A stretch of DNA of 53,907 bases, taken from the NCBI GenBank assembly GCA_013287915.1, contig JABDCX010000013.1:1-53907 (forward strand), written 5' to 3'. Numbering within the stretch: position 1 is the stretch's first letter; every line of letters starts with the position of its first letter. Positions 27,224 through 36,993 of this stretch are shown piece after piece. Below the pieces are notes generated by a model that searched no databases, was not told the origin of the DNA, and was given only the letters and a program-made list of their open reading frames with translations. Source of the DNA: Chlamydiota bacterium (GTDB lineage: Bacteria > Chlamydiota > Chlamydiia > Chlamydiales > Parachlamydiaceae). The translations under genes were made by a program, and so were the position numbers.

Positions 27224-28420
27224 ATGTTTAGTACAAAAACATATGGAAATGTTGCAGAATTCACCAGAGGGTACACCTTCTTACCCCAAGAGCCCTCTAT
27301 TTCACCTCAAAAAGAAGAGTTAATAAGTAATGAAAATGACTGTAGGTTAGACACATATGTTGAAGTTAATTCTAAGCCAGCACGAACGGCCGAAGAACAA
27401 ATGCTTGCAATTGGGCGTATAAGGAGAAATTCACTAGAAAATGATGCAAAGCCAGAAGAGCCTGTCTTCACATTATCTGGTTCAGCAATTGTAGTACACC
27501 TGACATCTCAGGAGAATCCGATTCAGAAAGTTCAATTTTATGCTTACAATAAGGTTATGCTTACATTAGCGGACGGCCAAGAAGTTGCTGTATCTTCCGC
27601 TTTTCTGAAGTTTCCAAAATTAAATGCTGTAAAATTTGCAGAATACCTTAGACAAACTCACTTTGTCTTCAGCAAGCTTTCTGATGGCAATTATAGTGTA
27701 ACCGAAAGTCAGAAATTGGTCGGAGGCGGATTAGGGACTAGGGAAATACATGATGCAGCATTGAAGGGAAATACCGAAGCATTGAGACAGGTGCTAGAGA
27801 CCAAAGTCAAAAAGGAAAAGCGCTATTTAGTCGATGTTGAAACAGGCACTCTCAGTGACTACGCTTCCCCTCGTACTGCTTTATTTATTGCTTGCAGTGA
27901 AGGAACTTTTGATAATGTTAAATTGTTGGTCGAAGCCGGGGCTAATGTTAATTTTCGAGTAAGGGATGGGACTAGCTGTTTACACCAGGCTGCATATAAG
28001 GGAAATCTGAAAGTAGTCGAATATCTTCTTAGCACAGGACGTATTGACAATATTGATAATGGTTATGGATCGGATAATATGACACCACTCGCATTGGCCT
28101 GTCAATTTAATCGCATACCAGTTATCAAATGTTTACTTAAAAATGGTGCAGATCCAGATTGTATTTTAAGCAAAGTTTCTGCAAAATTCTCGCCTGATGT
28201 TAATAACATACTCCGGGCTCACCGGGAACAAAGTAGGCCAGCTCCTGCGGCATCTTCTAGCTCTACATATACAAACACAAATGCAAATTTGGCTAGCTCA
28301 TCTTCCTCTTCCGAGCCAAGACAAAGTCAGGGCAGTCAATTACTTAACACTGCTGTCAAGTCGTTTGCAACAGCAGCAGGCAAAGAGTTTGCGAATGACA
28401 TGTTCAATAACTTTCAATGA
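27224..28420 (+). CDS. Ankyrin-repeat protein
   Basis: A 398-residue protein with three to four ankyrin repeats at about residues 170-330: REIHDAALKGNTEALRQVL, then TALFIACSEGTFDNVKLLVEAGANVNF, TSCLHQAAYKGNLKVVEYLLSTG, and TPLALACQFNRIPVIKCLLKNGADPD. The N-terminal 165 residues are unassigned, and the C-terminal 60 are Ser/Asn-rich and low-complexity. No Sec signal is seen. Ankyrin proteins of amoeba-associated bacteria often act as secreted effectors binding host proteins; here that is inference. The gene has AT-richer composition than its neighbours and lies between a truncated and an intact copy of the channel gene's 5' region, so it looks like a cassette insertion. AGGAG precedes the start. 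Confidence 0.88.
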   Translation: MFSTKTYGNVAEFTRGYTFLPQEPSISPQKEELISNENDCRLDTYVEVNSKPARTAEEQMLAIGRIRRNSLENDAKPEEPVFTLSGSAIVVHLTSQENPIQKVQFYAYNKVMLTLADGQEVAVSSAFLKFPKLNAVKFAEYLRQTHFVFSKLSDGNYSVTESQKLVGGGLGTREIHDAALKGNTEALRQVLETKVKKEKRYLVDVETGTLSDYASPRTALFIACSEGTFDNVKLLVEAGANVNFRVRDGTSCLHQAAYKGNLKVVEYLLSTGRIDNIDNGYGSDNMTPLALACQFNRIPVIKCLLKNGADPDCILSKVSAKFSPDVNNILRAHREQSRPAPAASSSSTYTNTNANLASSSSSSEPRQSQGSQLLNTAVKSFATAAGKEFANDMFNNFQ

Positions 28421-28445
28421 GAGATTAACACACAAATTGCTCAAC

Positions 28446-28475
28446 AAGGCGGGCAGGTTGTTACTTGCCTGCCTT
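28446..28475 (+). terminator. Stem-loop after the ankyrin gene (possible terminator)
   Basis: AAGGCGGGCA pairs with TGCCTGCCTT around a 10-base loop (one G-U pair). A ten-pair stem 25 bases after the stop; no T-run follows, so termination is uncertain. Confidence 0.45.
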
Positions 28476-28528
28476 GATACCAGTAAATCTATACGATCGC
28501 TTTATCTTAAACATCTAATAGCGCGGTG

Positions 28529-28598
28529 TGAGTGACATTTGAATGTCAACTGAAATCGCTCTCAAATGTCAAGTTGAATTTTAAATAGATACAGGCCT
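28529..28598 (+). repeat. Intact copy of the channel upstream repeat
   Basis: This matches 26848-26916 closely, including TGACATTTGAATGTCA (28532-28547, one base from a perfect palindrome) and copy 3 of the 22-base repeat (28564-28585). The similarity continues about 140 bases into the channel gene. Confidence 0.8.
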
Positions 28599-30059
28599 AT
28601 GTTCCGAATTATGGAACTGCGATTCAAAAAGCCTGACCAGATGCCGCACGTATCAAAAAGTGCAATTGCGGGGAGCCACCGCTTCTTTATCGCGATTTTT
28701 ATGCTGACGTTGGGTTTTCTCCTGATCGCGCCTCTTCTGTTTAGCGGAAGCATTGCCAATTTTATTTGGCTGAGCGGCTTTAATGCCGTGATCCTTTTCA
28801 CGATCTGGATGATGAGCAAAGATATCGGGTTATTAGCGGTTGGCCTTGTGGTGGCCTTGCCCAACATTGTTTTTAATTTTTTGAGCATGATCTATGCATC
28901 CATGTTTTTGTTGGCGATGAGTAAAATTCTCTTGTGCCTTTTCATTCTGTATGCAGCTATTTTGATTGCGAAAAAGGTCTTAGAAGAACCAGTAATCGAT
29001 ACGAATTTGATCTTTGGATCAATCATGGTGTATCTATTAGCGGGGATTTTTTGGTCCAGATTGTATTGGCTTGGCGATATGTTTTCGCCAGAAGCCACTT
29101 TCAAAGGGCTGATTCCGATCGATTATGAGAACGGTTCTTTGCCCGATGCAATCGAAAATCAGTTTAATCTCTTGTACTATAGTTTTACGACGCTTGCGAC
29201 ACTGGGAATAGGCGATATCGTGGCGTTCAAACCGATTGGACGGGTGCTCTCTATTACGGAAGCGGTTTTCGGACAGCTATTCATTGCAACAGTGATTTCC
29301 AAGCTGGTCAGTGTATGGCGCCATATTAACGAACCTTTGCTCAAAGGTTTTGCCGAAGACGTTGTCCGCCACATCAAAGAGCCAAGATCACATATTGGTT
29401 TTAAGCAGCGAGGCAGCTTTGTTCCCCTTTTTGTCCTGGTGCTCGCGATCGTTCTTGTGGCTCCACTCATTTTTAAGGGGTATTACTCGAATCTGTTCTT
29501 GCAAGGGTGCTTTAATTTGTTCATTTTATTGAGCATTTATACATTTGGAGATCGACGTCTTGCGCTTGTTGTCGGAGTAGCGATCGCCATCCCTTTTTTG
29601 GTCTTTGATTGGTTGAGCATCTTTAACGATTCGCTCTATGACATGGCGATCAGCTTGTTGTTTTTGTGCCTATTTCTCGTTTATGCCATTCTCTGCATCG
29701 CAAAAAAGGTCCTCAAAGAACCCGTTATCGACACAAACCTCATTTTTGGGGTGATCATGATTTATTTTTTGGGCGGGATTTTATGGTCCAAGCTGTATTG
29801 GTTAACGAATGTGACCGTACCGGGGAGTTTTGAGGGGGTGGCTAAGTTTGACCTTCACAGCAACGACTTGACAACAGCCCTCCAGGCTCAATTCGATTTC
29901 TTTTATTATAGCTTCACAACAGCGGCGACTGTGGGGTTTGGAGACATCTCTCCCATTACCCACGTCGCGAAGTCATTAACCGTCCTAGAAGCTGTCTTCG
30001 GACAGCTTTTCGTCGCCACAACCGTAGCCAAGATGGTCTCCGTCTGGCGCGTCAATTGA
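28599..30059 (+). CDS. Tandem-domain two-pore ion channel (potassium-channel-like)
   Basis: A 486-residue membrane protein built of two homologous halves (about residues 1-245 and 250-486). Each half has about six hydrophobic helices with a pore loop before the last: TTLATLGIGD (about 197-206) and TTAATVGFGD (about 440-449). TVGFGD is the potassium-selectivity filter; TLGIGD in half 1 is a variant. Shared segments include KKVL-EPVIDTNLIFG, EAVFGQLF and KLVSVWR/KMVSVWR. No Arg-rich S4 voltage sensor is seen. Two pores per chain predict a dimeric channel, whereas most bacterial potassium channels have one pore per chain. A truncated copy of its 5' end lies at 26917. The start ATG is shared with the repeat copy. 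Confidence 0.85.
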   Translation: MFRIMELRFKKPDQMPHVSKSAIAGSHRFFIAIFMLTLGFLLIAPLLFSGSIANFIWLSGFNAVILFTIWMMSKDIGLLAVGLVVALPNIVFNFLSMIYASMFLLAMSKILLCLFILYAAILIAKKVLEEPVIDTNLIFGSIMVYLLAGIFWSRLYWLGDMFSPEATFKGLIPIDYENGSLPDAIENQFNLLYYSFTTLATLGIGDIVAFKPIGRVLSITEAVFGQLFIATVISKLVSVWRHINEPLLKGFAEDVVRHIKEPRSHIGFKQRGSFVPLFVLVLAIVLVAPLIFKGYYSNLFLQGCFNLFILLSIYTFGDRRLALVVGVAIAIPFLVFDWLSIFNDSLYDMAISLLFLCLFLVYAILCIAKKVLKEPVIDTNLIFGVIMIYFLGGILWSKLYWLTNVTVPGSFEGVAKFDLHSNDLTTALQAQFDFFYYSFTTAATVGFGDISPITHVAKSLTVLEAVFGQLFVATTVAKMVSVWRVN

Positions 30060-30495
30060 GCCAAGGGTTATAAACCCTTGCGCCCGTTTCGATGAAATCT
30101 TTGATATTCTCTGTGACTACGGTAAGATTGTGGACGATGGCAGTTGCAGCAATTAACCCGTCAACGGTCGGGATGACAATGCCGCGTTGTCTTCCTTCGC
30201 CTGACAAACTTCCCCAGGACATTGATATTTCGTCATTAATTGCTAGGATTCGCTTATTGAATCTAGGGATAAGGTCTTCTCGAAACCAATTTTCCAAAAT
30301 TAATCGCTTTTTTCTCTCTTCATTGTTTTTAAGATTTAATTTACTGATTCCCGACTGGATTTCGCCCAAGGTTAGAGTGCATATGAAATATGAACTTTCG
30401 TCATGGCGTTGAAACCAATTTTCCAATTTTTTATCCGGCTGCTTTTCTATTTTCCTCAGTTTGGAGATAATACAGGTATCTAGAAGATAACTCAT
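30052..30495 (-). CDS. PIN-domain toxin (VapC/FitB type)
   Basis: A 147-residue PIN toxin. LLDTCIISKL, LTLGEIQSGI and TVDGLIAATAIVHNLTVVTENIKDF supply the conserved acids. The end overlaps the last codons of the convergent channel gene by eight bases. The start overlaps the Phd gene by four bases (coupled translation). It differs from the other two PIN toxins in the window. Confidence 0.9.
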   Translation of the reverse strand: MSYLLDTCIISKLRKIEKQPDKKLENWFQRHDESSYFICTLTLGEIQSGISKLNLKNNEERKKRLILENWFREDLIPRFNKRILAINDEISMSWGSLSGEGRQRGIVIPTVDGLIAATAIVHNLTVVTENIKDFIETGARVYNPWLN

Positions 30496-30776
30496 AAATC
30501 GATGTCCTGTGGTAAATCTTTTTGTCGTTCGATATCTAAATCAACATCTTGGCAAGGTGCGGATTTGAAAAACTCGAGTAGTGAAGTTTTGGATCTGGAA
30601 ATTTTATCAAATTCAGCTTTAGACAGCATGACAGCAATAGGTTTGCCTTGTTTTGTGATGGTTTGGTGCCCCTTTATGTTTGCGTCTTCGACAAGCTGAG
30701 AAAATTTTGCTTTGGCTTCCTGTATCTGCCAAATATTATTGTGATCTTTGTTTTGCTGTGTATGATGCTTTTTCAT
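30492..30776 (-). CDS. Phd/YefM-type antitoxin
   Basis: A 94-residue antitoxin. WQIQEAKAKFSQLVEDANIKGHQTITKQGKPIAVMLSKAEFDKI is the Phd/YefM DNA-binding and dimerisation domain. The tail (CQDVDLDIERQKDLPQDIDL) is acidic and should bind the PIN toxin. AAGGAG precedes the ATG at 30776. Confidence 0.9.
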   Translation of the reverse strand: MKKHHTQQNKDHNNIWQIQEAKAKFSQLVEDANIKGHQTITKQGKPIAVMLSKAEFDKISRSKTSLLEFFKSAPCQDVDLDIERQKDLPQDIDL

Positions 30777-30790
30777 GGAGACTCCTTGTG

Positions 30791-30837
30791 ACTAGTCTGA
30801 CTAGTTTTATTCTAGCATAGAATGGAATTTATGTAAA
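30791..30837 (-). promoter_or_regulatory. TA promoter with ACTAGT operator pair
   Basis: On the minus strand TTTACA (30837-30832) and TAGAAT (30814-30809) have a 17-base spacer. Downstream two ACTAGT palindromes (30791-30796 and 30800-30805), three bases apart, are a plausible operator for the Phd antitoxin. Confidence 0.6.
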
Positions 30838-30853
30838 TAGGGGGCCTAGTTAT

Positions 30854-31456
30854 CTAAGGGAAGGTGGTGGAGTCGCCGAACATCAGCTCTTGGAGGATGG
30901 GGTTGACGACGACTTCTGGGAAGGGGGCTGGCATGGGCAGCAGCCAGACGAGATCGAATCGATTTGGGTAAGTGGGAACGATTCCGGCGGGTGGGAGGTA
31001 GCCGAATGCTGTAATGAGAGCGGCGATGTACGTGTGGTGCCAACAGATGAGGACGTATTTGCCGTCGTAGCGGGGGTCTGACAGGATGAAGTTAGCAAAC
31101 TCCACTTCTTGCCCAGGACCGTAGGGAGAGTGGATGGGCAGTTGTTGCTTAACCGCTGTTGGAATGAGGGTTTGGATGCAGCGAACAGTCTGGTCGTCAG
31201 AAGTGTTTGTCGGTCTTGCCGCATAAAATGCCTGCGGCGGTCCAAAAGTAAAAAGGGGGGGATTTGTGCTTGTGGTGTCACGTATCGTTAAGTAAGATGC
31301 TAGGGCGCCAGCGCGGCTTTGCCCTTTGGGCAAGAGTTGTGCGTTTGCTGGATTTTTTTCCCCGTGGCGGATAATGACTACCTGTGTAGGCAGGGCCTCT
31401 AGTTGGGAAACCGATAGAGCGACTAGAAGCGTTAACACGTTAAATAGATATTTCAT
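30854..31456 (-). CDS. Secreted histidine phosphatase family protein
   Basis: A 200-residue protein of the histidine phosphatase (phosphoglycerate-mutase-like) superfamily. After a Sec signal (KYLFNVLTLLVALSVSQLEA), VVIIRHGEK places the phospho-accepting His at residue 31. A conserved second-half His appears in LICWHHTY. The ATG at 31456 is chosen over one six bases earlier because the latter abuts the GAGGAA ribosome-binding site. It is probably an exported phosphatase; the substrate is unknown. Downstream of the outer-membrane protein gene on the same strand, 22 bases away. Confidence 0.82.
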   Translation of the reverse strand: MKYLFNVLTLLVALSVSQLEALPTQVVIIRHGEKNPANAQLLPKGQSRAGALASYLTIRDTTSTNPPLFTFGPPQAFYAARPTNTSDDQTVRCIQTLIPTAVKQQLPIHSPYGPGQEVEFANFILSDPRYDGKYVLICWHHTYIAALITAFGYLPPAGIVPTYPNRFDLVWLLPMPAPFPEVVVNPILQELMFGDSTTFP

Positions 31457-31478
31457 ACACATTTCCTCTTCTTCGTTA

Positions 31479-32516
31479 TCAGTAACCGAAACTAAACGAT
31501 AGCGTCACGCCTTGAACGGATAGGTTATTATTCGAGGGGACTAAATCAAATGCATCTCTTTGGAATTTCATTTGGCTAAAAAATACGTGGTATTCCCAGC
31601 TCAACTGGCATCTAAAGTGCAGTTTATCGTCGCAGAAACTTTTGTCCCAAGCAAGCCCAGCAGCAAGGTCGCTAATTGCACGGATGCAGCTCGTCGTTTT
31701 ATCGTAATCAAATCGTTCTTCATTGATAAATCTCTCGTTTTGGTCGATGTAGAAAACACCGCCAAGCCCGGAAATAGCGGCATCGCCAAACAAGCTTAAT
31801 CCGTAGCACAAAGAGACGCGCGGTGCGATCCCAATGCGAGGACCAAGTCCGATAAAGTCGCTCTCCATCCGGACTTTATCAATACCGTTGCGACTAATCC
31901 CCCCGTTGAGAATGTTGTAGAGAAAAATCCCCCCGGCATAGTCGATATGCACATTTTGGTTAATATAGGCAAACCTTAAGCCAGCATAGGGGTGAAGATC
32001 AAACGTATCGCAAAGAAACCATGTCTTAGCAAACGTCCAATCGAAGACGGTAAGGAAGATTTGCCAATCTAAATGTGCTTCAGCGACATAATCGCCAGCA
32101 ATGATATCTTCTGAGAGTGCCCAAATCGGAAACATCCCTTCTTGGCCATTCACATTTGTCAGGTCATTGCTATCTGTATGACGCGCTTGATGCGCTTCTG
32201 TATAATAGAAAATCCAATCGTAAATAACCTCGAAATCAGAACAGGGTGGCGAAATGCCGGCTGCTATACGGAAGCCAACATCCCAATTGAACTTAGGATG
32301 GAGGACCGGTGTTTGAGTAAAATCGGTTGTGGTAAAGAGAGGAGAGGTCTCATTTGTTAAGACAACGGCGTCTTCGTTAGCCTTCCAAAATAAAAAATCA
32401 AATTTCGACCAACGACGCCCTTCTTGCGTGTCATCCCAAAATGACACTTCTCGATCCGCAAAGGCAATCGTCGTATGTGCTAGGGCAATAAAAGCGAGCA
32501 AAACTTTCCATTTCAT
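31479..32516 (-). CDS. MOMP-like (Lpg1974-type) outer-membrane beta-barrel protein
   Basis: A 345-residue protein with a signal peptide (KWKVLLAFIALAHTTIAFA) and an amphipathic beta pattern throughout. WSKFDFLFWKANED near the N-terminus, FNWDVGFRIAAGI and a terminal aromatic-rich strand (VTLSFSFGY) are typical of the Lpg1974-like pore-forming proteins common in Legionella and environmental chlamydiae. It would sit in the outer membrane as a porin. Family assignment is by pattern; pore properties are unknown. It follows the hydrolase lipoprotein gene on the same strand after 82 bases without a clear feature. Confidence 0.78.
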   Translation of the reverse strand: MKWKVLLAFIALAHTTIAFADREVSFWDDTQEGRRWSKFDFLFWKANEDAVVLTNETSPLFTTTDFTQTPVLHPKFNWDVGFRIAAGISPPCSDFEVIYDWIFYYTEAHQARHTDSNDLTNVNGQEGMFPIWALSEDIIAGDYVAEAHLDWQIFLTVFDWTFAKTWFLCDTFDLHPYAGLRFAYINQNVHIDYAGGIFLYNILNGGISRNGIDKVRMESDFIGLGPRIGIAPRVSLCYGLSLFGDAAISGLGGVFYIDQNERFINEERFDYDKTTSCIRAISDLAAGLAWDKSFCDDKLHFRCQLSWEYHVFFSQMKFQRDAFDLVPSNNNLSVQGVTLSFSFGY

Positions 32517-32598
32517 TTTCGACCTCTTGAAAACACGTTGGCAAAGGTACAGCGATGAAGGATCTTACGAAATTTCCATTAATCTGATCAAGTTTTAT

Positions 32599-34935
<2,337 letters not shown>

Positions 34936-34962
34936 GGTTGAGTTCTCCCTTAAAATTTGTAG

Positions 34963-35424
34963 CTATTTTTTTAGAGTATTTTGCGAGGCCGTGATCTCCC
35001 ATTTCCCATTGTGGTTGACGAAAACGTGAGTATAGACGCCTTGCAGCGTTGAGCCGAGATGGAAATTGTCTTCCGTGGGGACGTGAGTGACAGTCCAGTC
35101 CATAAGAACGATCGCAATGCCTGGTTGCACTTCTCTTAACGAAAGAGCGTCAACCTGAAACTTCGAGCCCTTTAAAAAAGAATCGAGAACGGCAACATGA
35201 CGCTTTTCGATCTCCTCTTTTCCAAAAAACGCCATTCCGAATATGTTTACAAAGCTCGCATTTTGCGCATAGCTGTCGGCAAATCCATTCCCAGCCTGAT
35301 GATTCCAGGTTTCGCTCATGCGTTCGATAATGGCATCTATTGCCACCTTATCGCTCCGATCTAGGGCATACGCCGCTGTTGTCAGTGTCAAAAAAACCAA
35401 CAAAAAATTGAATTTCATCTTCAT
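34963..35424 (-). CDS. Exported SnoaL-like (SgcJ/EcaC, DUF4440) protein
   Basis: About 153 residues. After a signal peptide (FNFLLVFLTLTTAAYA), AIDAIIERMSETWNHQAGNGFADSYAQNASFVNIFG and GVYTHVFVNHNGKWEITASQNT show the NTF2-like fold of the SgcJ/EcaC group, a pocket domain often with no proven enzyme activity. Several ATGs cluster at the start; GGAGG spacing favours 35424. First gene of the four-gene minus-strand operon. Confidence 0.8.
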   Translation of the reverse strand: MKMKFNFLLVFLTLTTAAYALDRSDKVAIDAIIERMSETWNHQAGNGFADSYAQNASFVNIFGMAFFGKEEIEKRHVAVLDSFLKGSKFQVDALSLREVQPGIAIVLMDWTVTHVPTEDNFHLGSTLQGVYTHVFVNHNGKWEITASQNTLKK

Positions 35425-35565
35425 CATTACCTCCGCATAATAAATGATGGAACATATAACATCGCCTCAATCTGCGCAAGAGGATGGTAAAAATCCTTCT
35501 TGAAAAAACCCAACCTGTGTATTCTCCGTTCTCGATCAAAATATTTTTGTCGGAGGCAAGGAGAG

Positions 35566-36972
35566 ATGAAAAATATCCATTGGGCGTTAATTTTAGGTAT
35601 CGGATTATTGGGTAGAATCGAAGCTGTTCCTGATATTGCTCCACACCACATTCAAGAAATCCCGCCAGAAGGAATTCTCATCAACGAACCGGGAACGTAT
35701 GTTTTCGAAAACGACATCTCTTGGAGCCCGAATTCCGATGGCGTGGCAATTGCCATAGAAGCCAACGGCGTGACCCTCGACATGAAAGGCTATACCCTTT
35801 CTTCTGCAACGGAGATTTACAAATCCACCGGCATTGCGGCGACTGAATGTGTACAATTAAAAATCCAAAACGGGATCGTTCAAAATATGGGGTTAGCCGG
35901 AATCACATGTAGTGGCTGCCTCTCTGTTTGCATCAAAGATGTGACGGTGGATGGCCTTTATGTACAAGATATCATCAAATACACTGTCCCGACGGGGATT
36001 TTAGCAACGGGTTGCATTGATGTCTCGATCGACAGATGCACCATCGAAAATATCAACGTCCGCACGGGATCTTTAGCTGCCATCCAAATGACGAGCACTT
36101 TCGGTTCAGCAGTGACCCATTGCAAGGTTAAAAACTTGTTGAACCAAGATGGCGCCTGTACAGGGATCGGCCACCTCAATTGCGATGTGGCGCTGGTAAA
36201 GTCGTGCAAACTCGAATGGCTCCAAAGCAAATTTGTCAATAACCTGAACACAGAAGGGCACACGGCGATTGGGCTCGTTCCCGTATTCACGACAAACATC
36301 AAGATCGAGGAGTGCACGGTTTCCAATGTGATCGGCTGTTGCGACGATGCCCATGGGATGAGTATCTTTTTGTGCGAAGGGGCGCAAGTGTCAAAGTGTA
36401 AAGTTGCCCACGTTTTAGATGGGTTAGGAGACGCTCAAAAAGGCGCAAAGGCAACCGGTATCGAAGTCTACGGAACGAATGTCGTCGTGAGCGATTGCCA
36501 CGTGAAAGACATTTCCGCCATCAACCCCGAAGATAAGCAGGCAACAGGGTTTAGTTGTGCACAAGCGCTTGGCGTTTCCTTCTTGCGCTGCAAGGCCGAA
36601 AACGTCCAAGTCTACGATGAAAGCGGACAACAGCGCCCAGAGCTCGGCTACGGCACCGGATTTGGCTGGGCGCCAGACCCTCGCCCTGAGTTCATCTTCC
36701 CATCTATCGCGATTCTCTACCAAGACTGCGTCGCCAAAAACTGCCAAGTCGGCTTCGATTCTTGGTATCACATCGACTCCGTCTGGGACCACATTGTCTC
36801 CAAAGACAACGACATCCCTCTCCTGAACCAGCTTAACTCCGAACGCACGCTCTCTTGCGGCCCCTGTTCAGAGTGCGGCTGCCAGCAAGCGACTTGCTTT
36901 CCCAAACCGATCGTCGTCACCCTCACCAACGTCGCCGACAACAACATATTTTATAACGTAACAATCAAATAA
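35566..36972 (+). CDS. Secreted right-handed beta-helix protein
   Basis: A 468-residue protein with a signal peptide (KNIHWALILGIGLLGRIEA) and a repeated pattern of short strands (CIDVSIDRCTIENINV, CDVALVKSCKLEWL, TNIKIEECTVSNVIG, EGAQVSKCKVAHVLDG, TNVVVSDCHVKDISA, LGVSFLRCKAENVQV) typical of parallel beta-helices of the pectate-lyase-like fold. Many turns carry a Cys, so disulfides or metal ligands may stabilise it once exported; unusual Cys richness continues at the end (CGPCSECGCQQATC). No catalytic motif is visible. AAGGAG fixes the start at 35566. It is 21 bases upstream of the coiled-coil gene. Confidence 0.78.
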   Translation: MKNIHWALILGIGLLGRIEAVPDIAPHHIQEIPPEGILINEPGTYVFENDISWSPNSDGVAIAIEANGVTLDMKGYTLSSATEIYKSTGIAATECVQLKIQNGIVQNMGLAGITCSGCLSVCIKDVTVDGLYVQDIIKYTVPTGILATGCIDVSIDRCTIENINVRTGSLAAIQMTSTFGSAVTHCKVKNLLNQDGACTGIGHLNCDVALVKSCKLEWLQSKFVNNLNTEGHTAIGLVPVFTTNIKIEECTVSNVIGCCDDAHGMSIFLCEGAQVSKCKVAHVLDGLGDAQKGAKATGIEVYGTNVVVSDCHVKDISAINPEDKQATGFSCAQALGVSFLRCKAENVQVYDESGQQRPELGYGTGFGWAPDPRPEFIFPSIAILYQDCVAKNCQVGFDSWYHIDSVWDHIVSKDNDIPLLNQLNSERTLSCGPCSECGCQQATCFPKPIVVTLTNVADNNIFYNVTIK

Positions 36973-36993
36973 CCAAACCAAGAGAGGTATACC

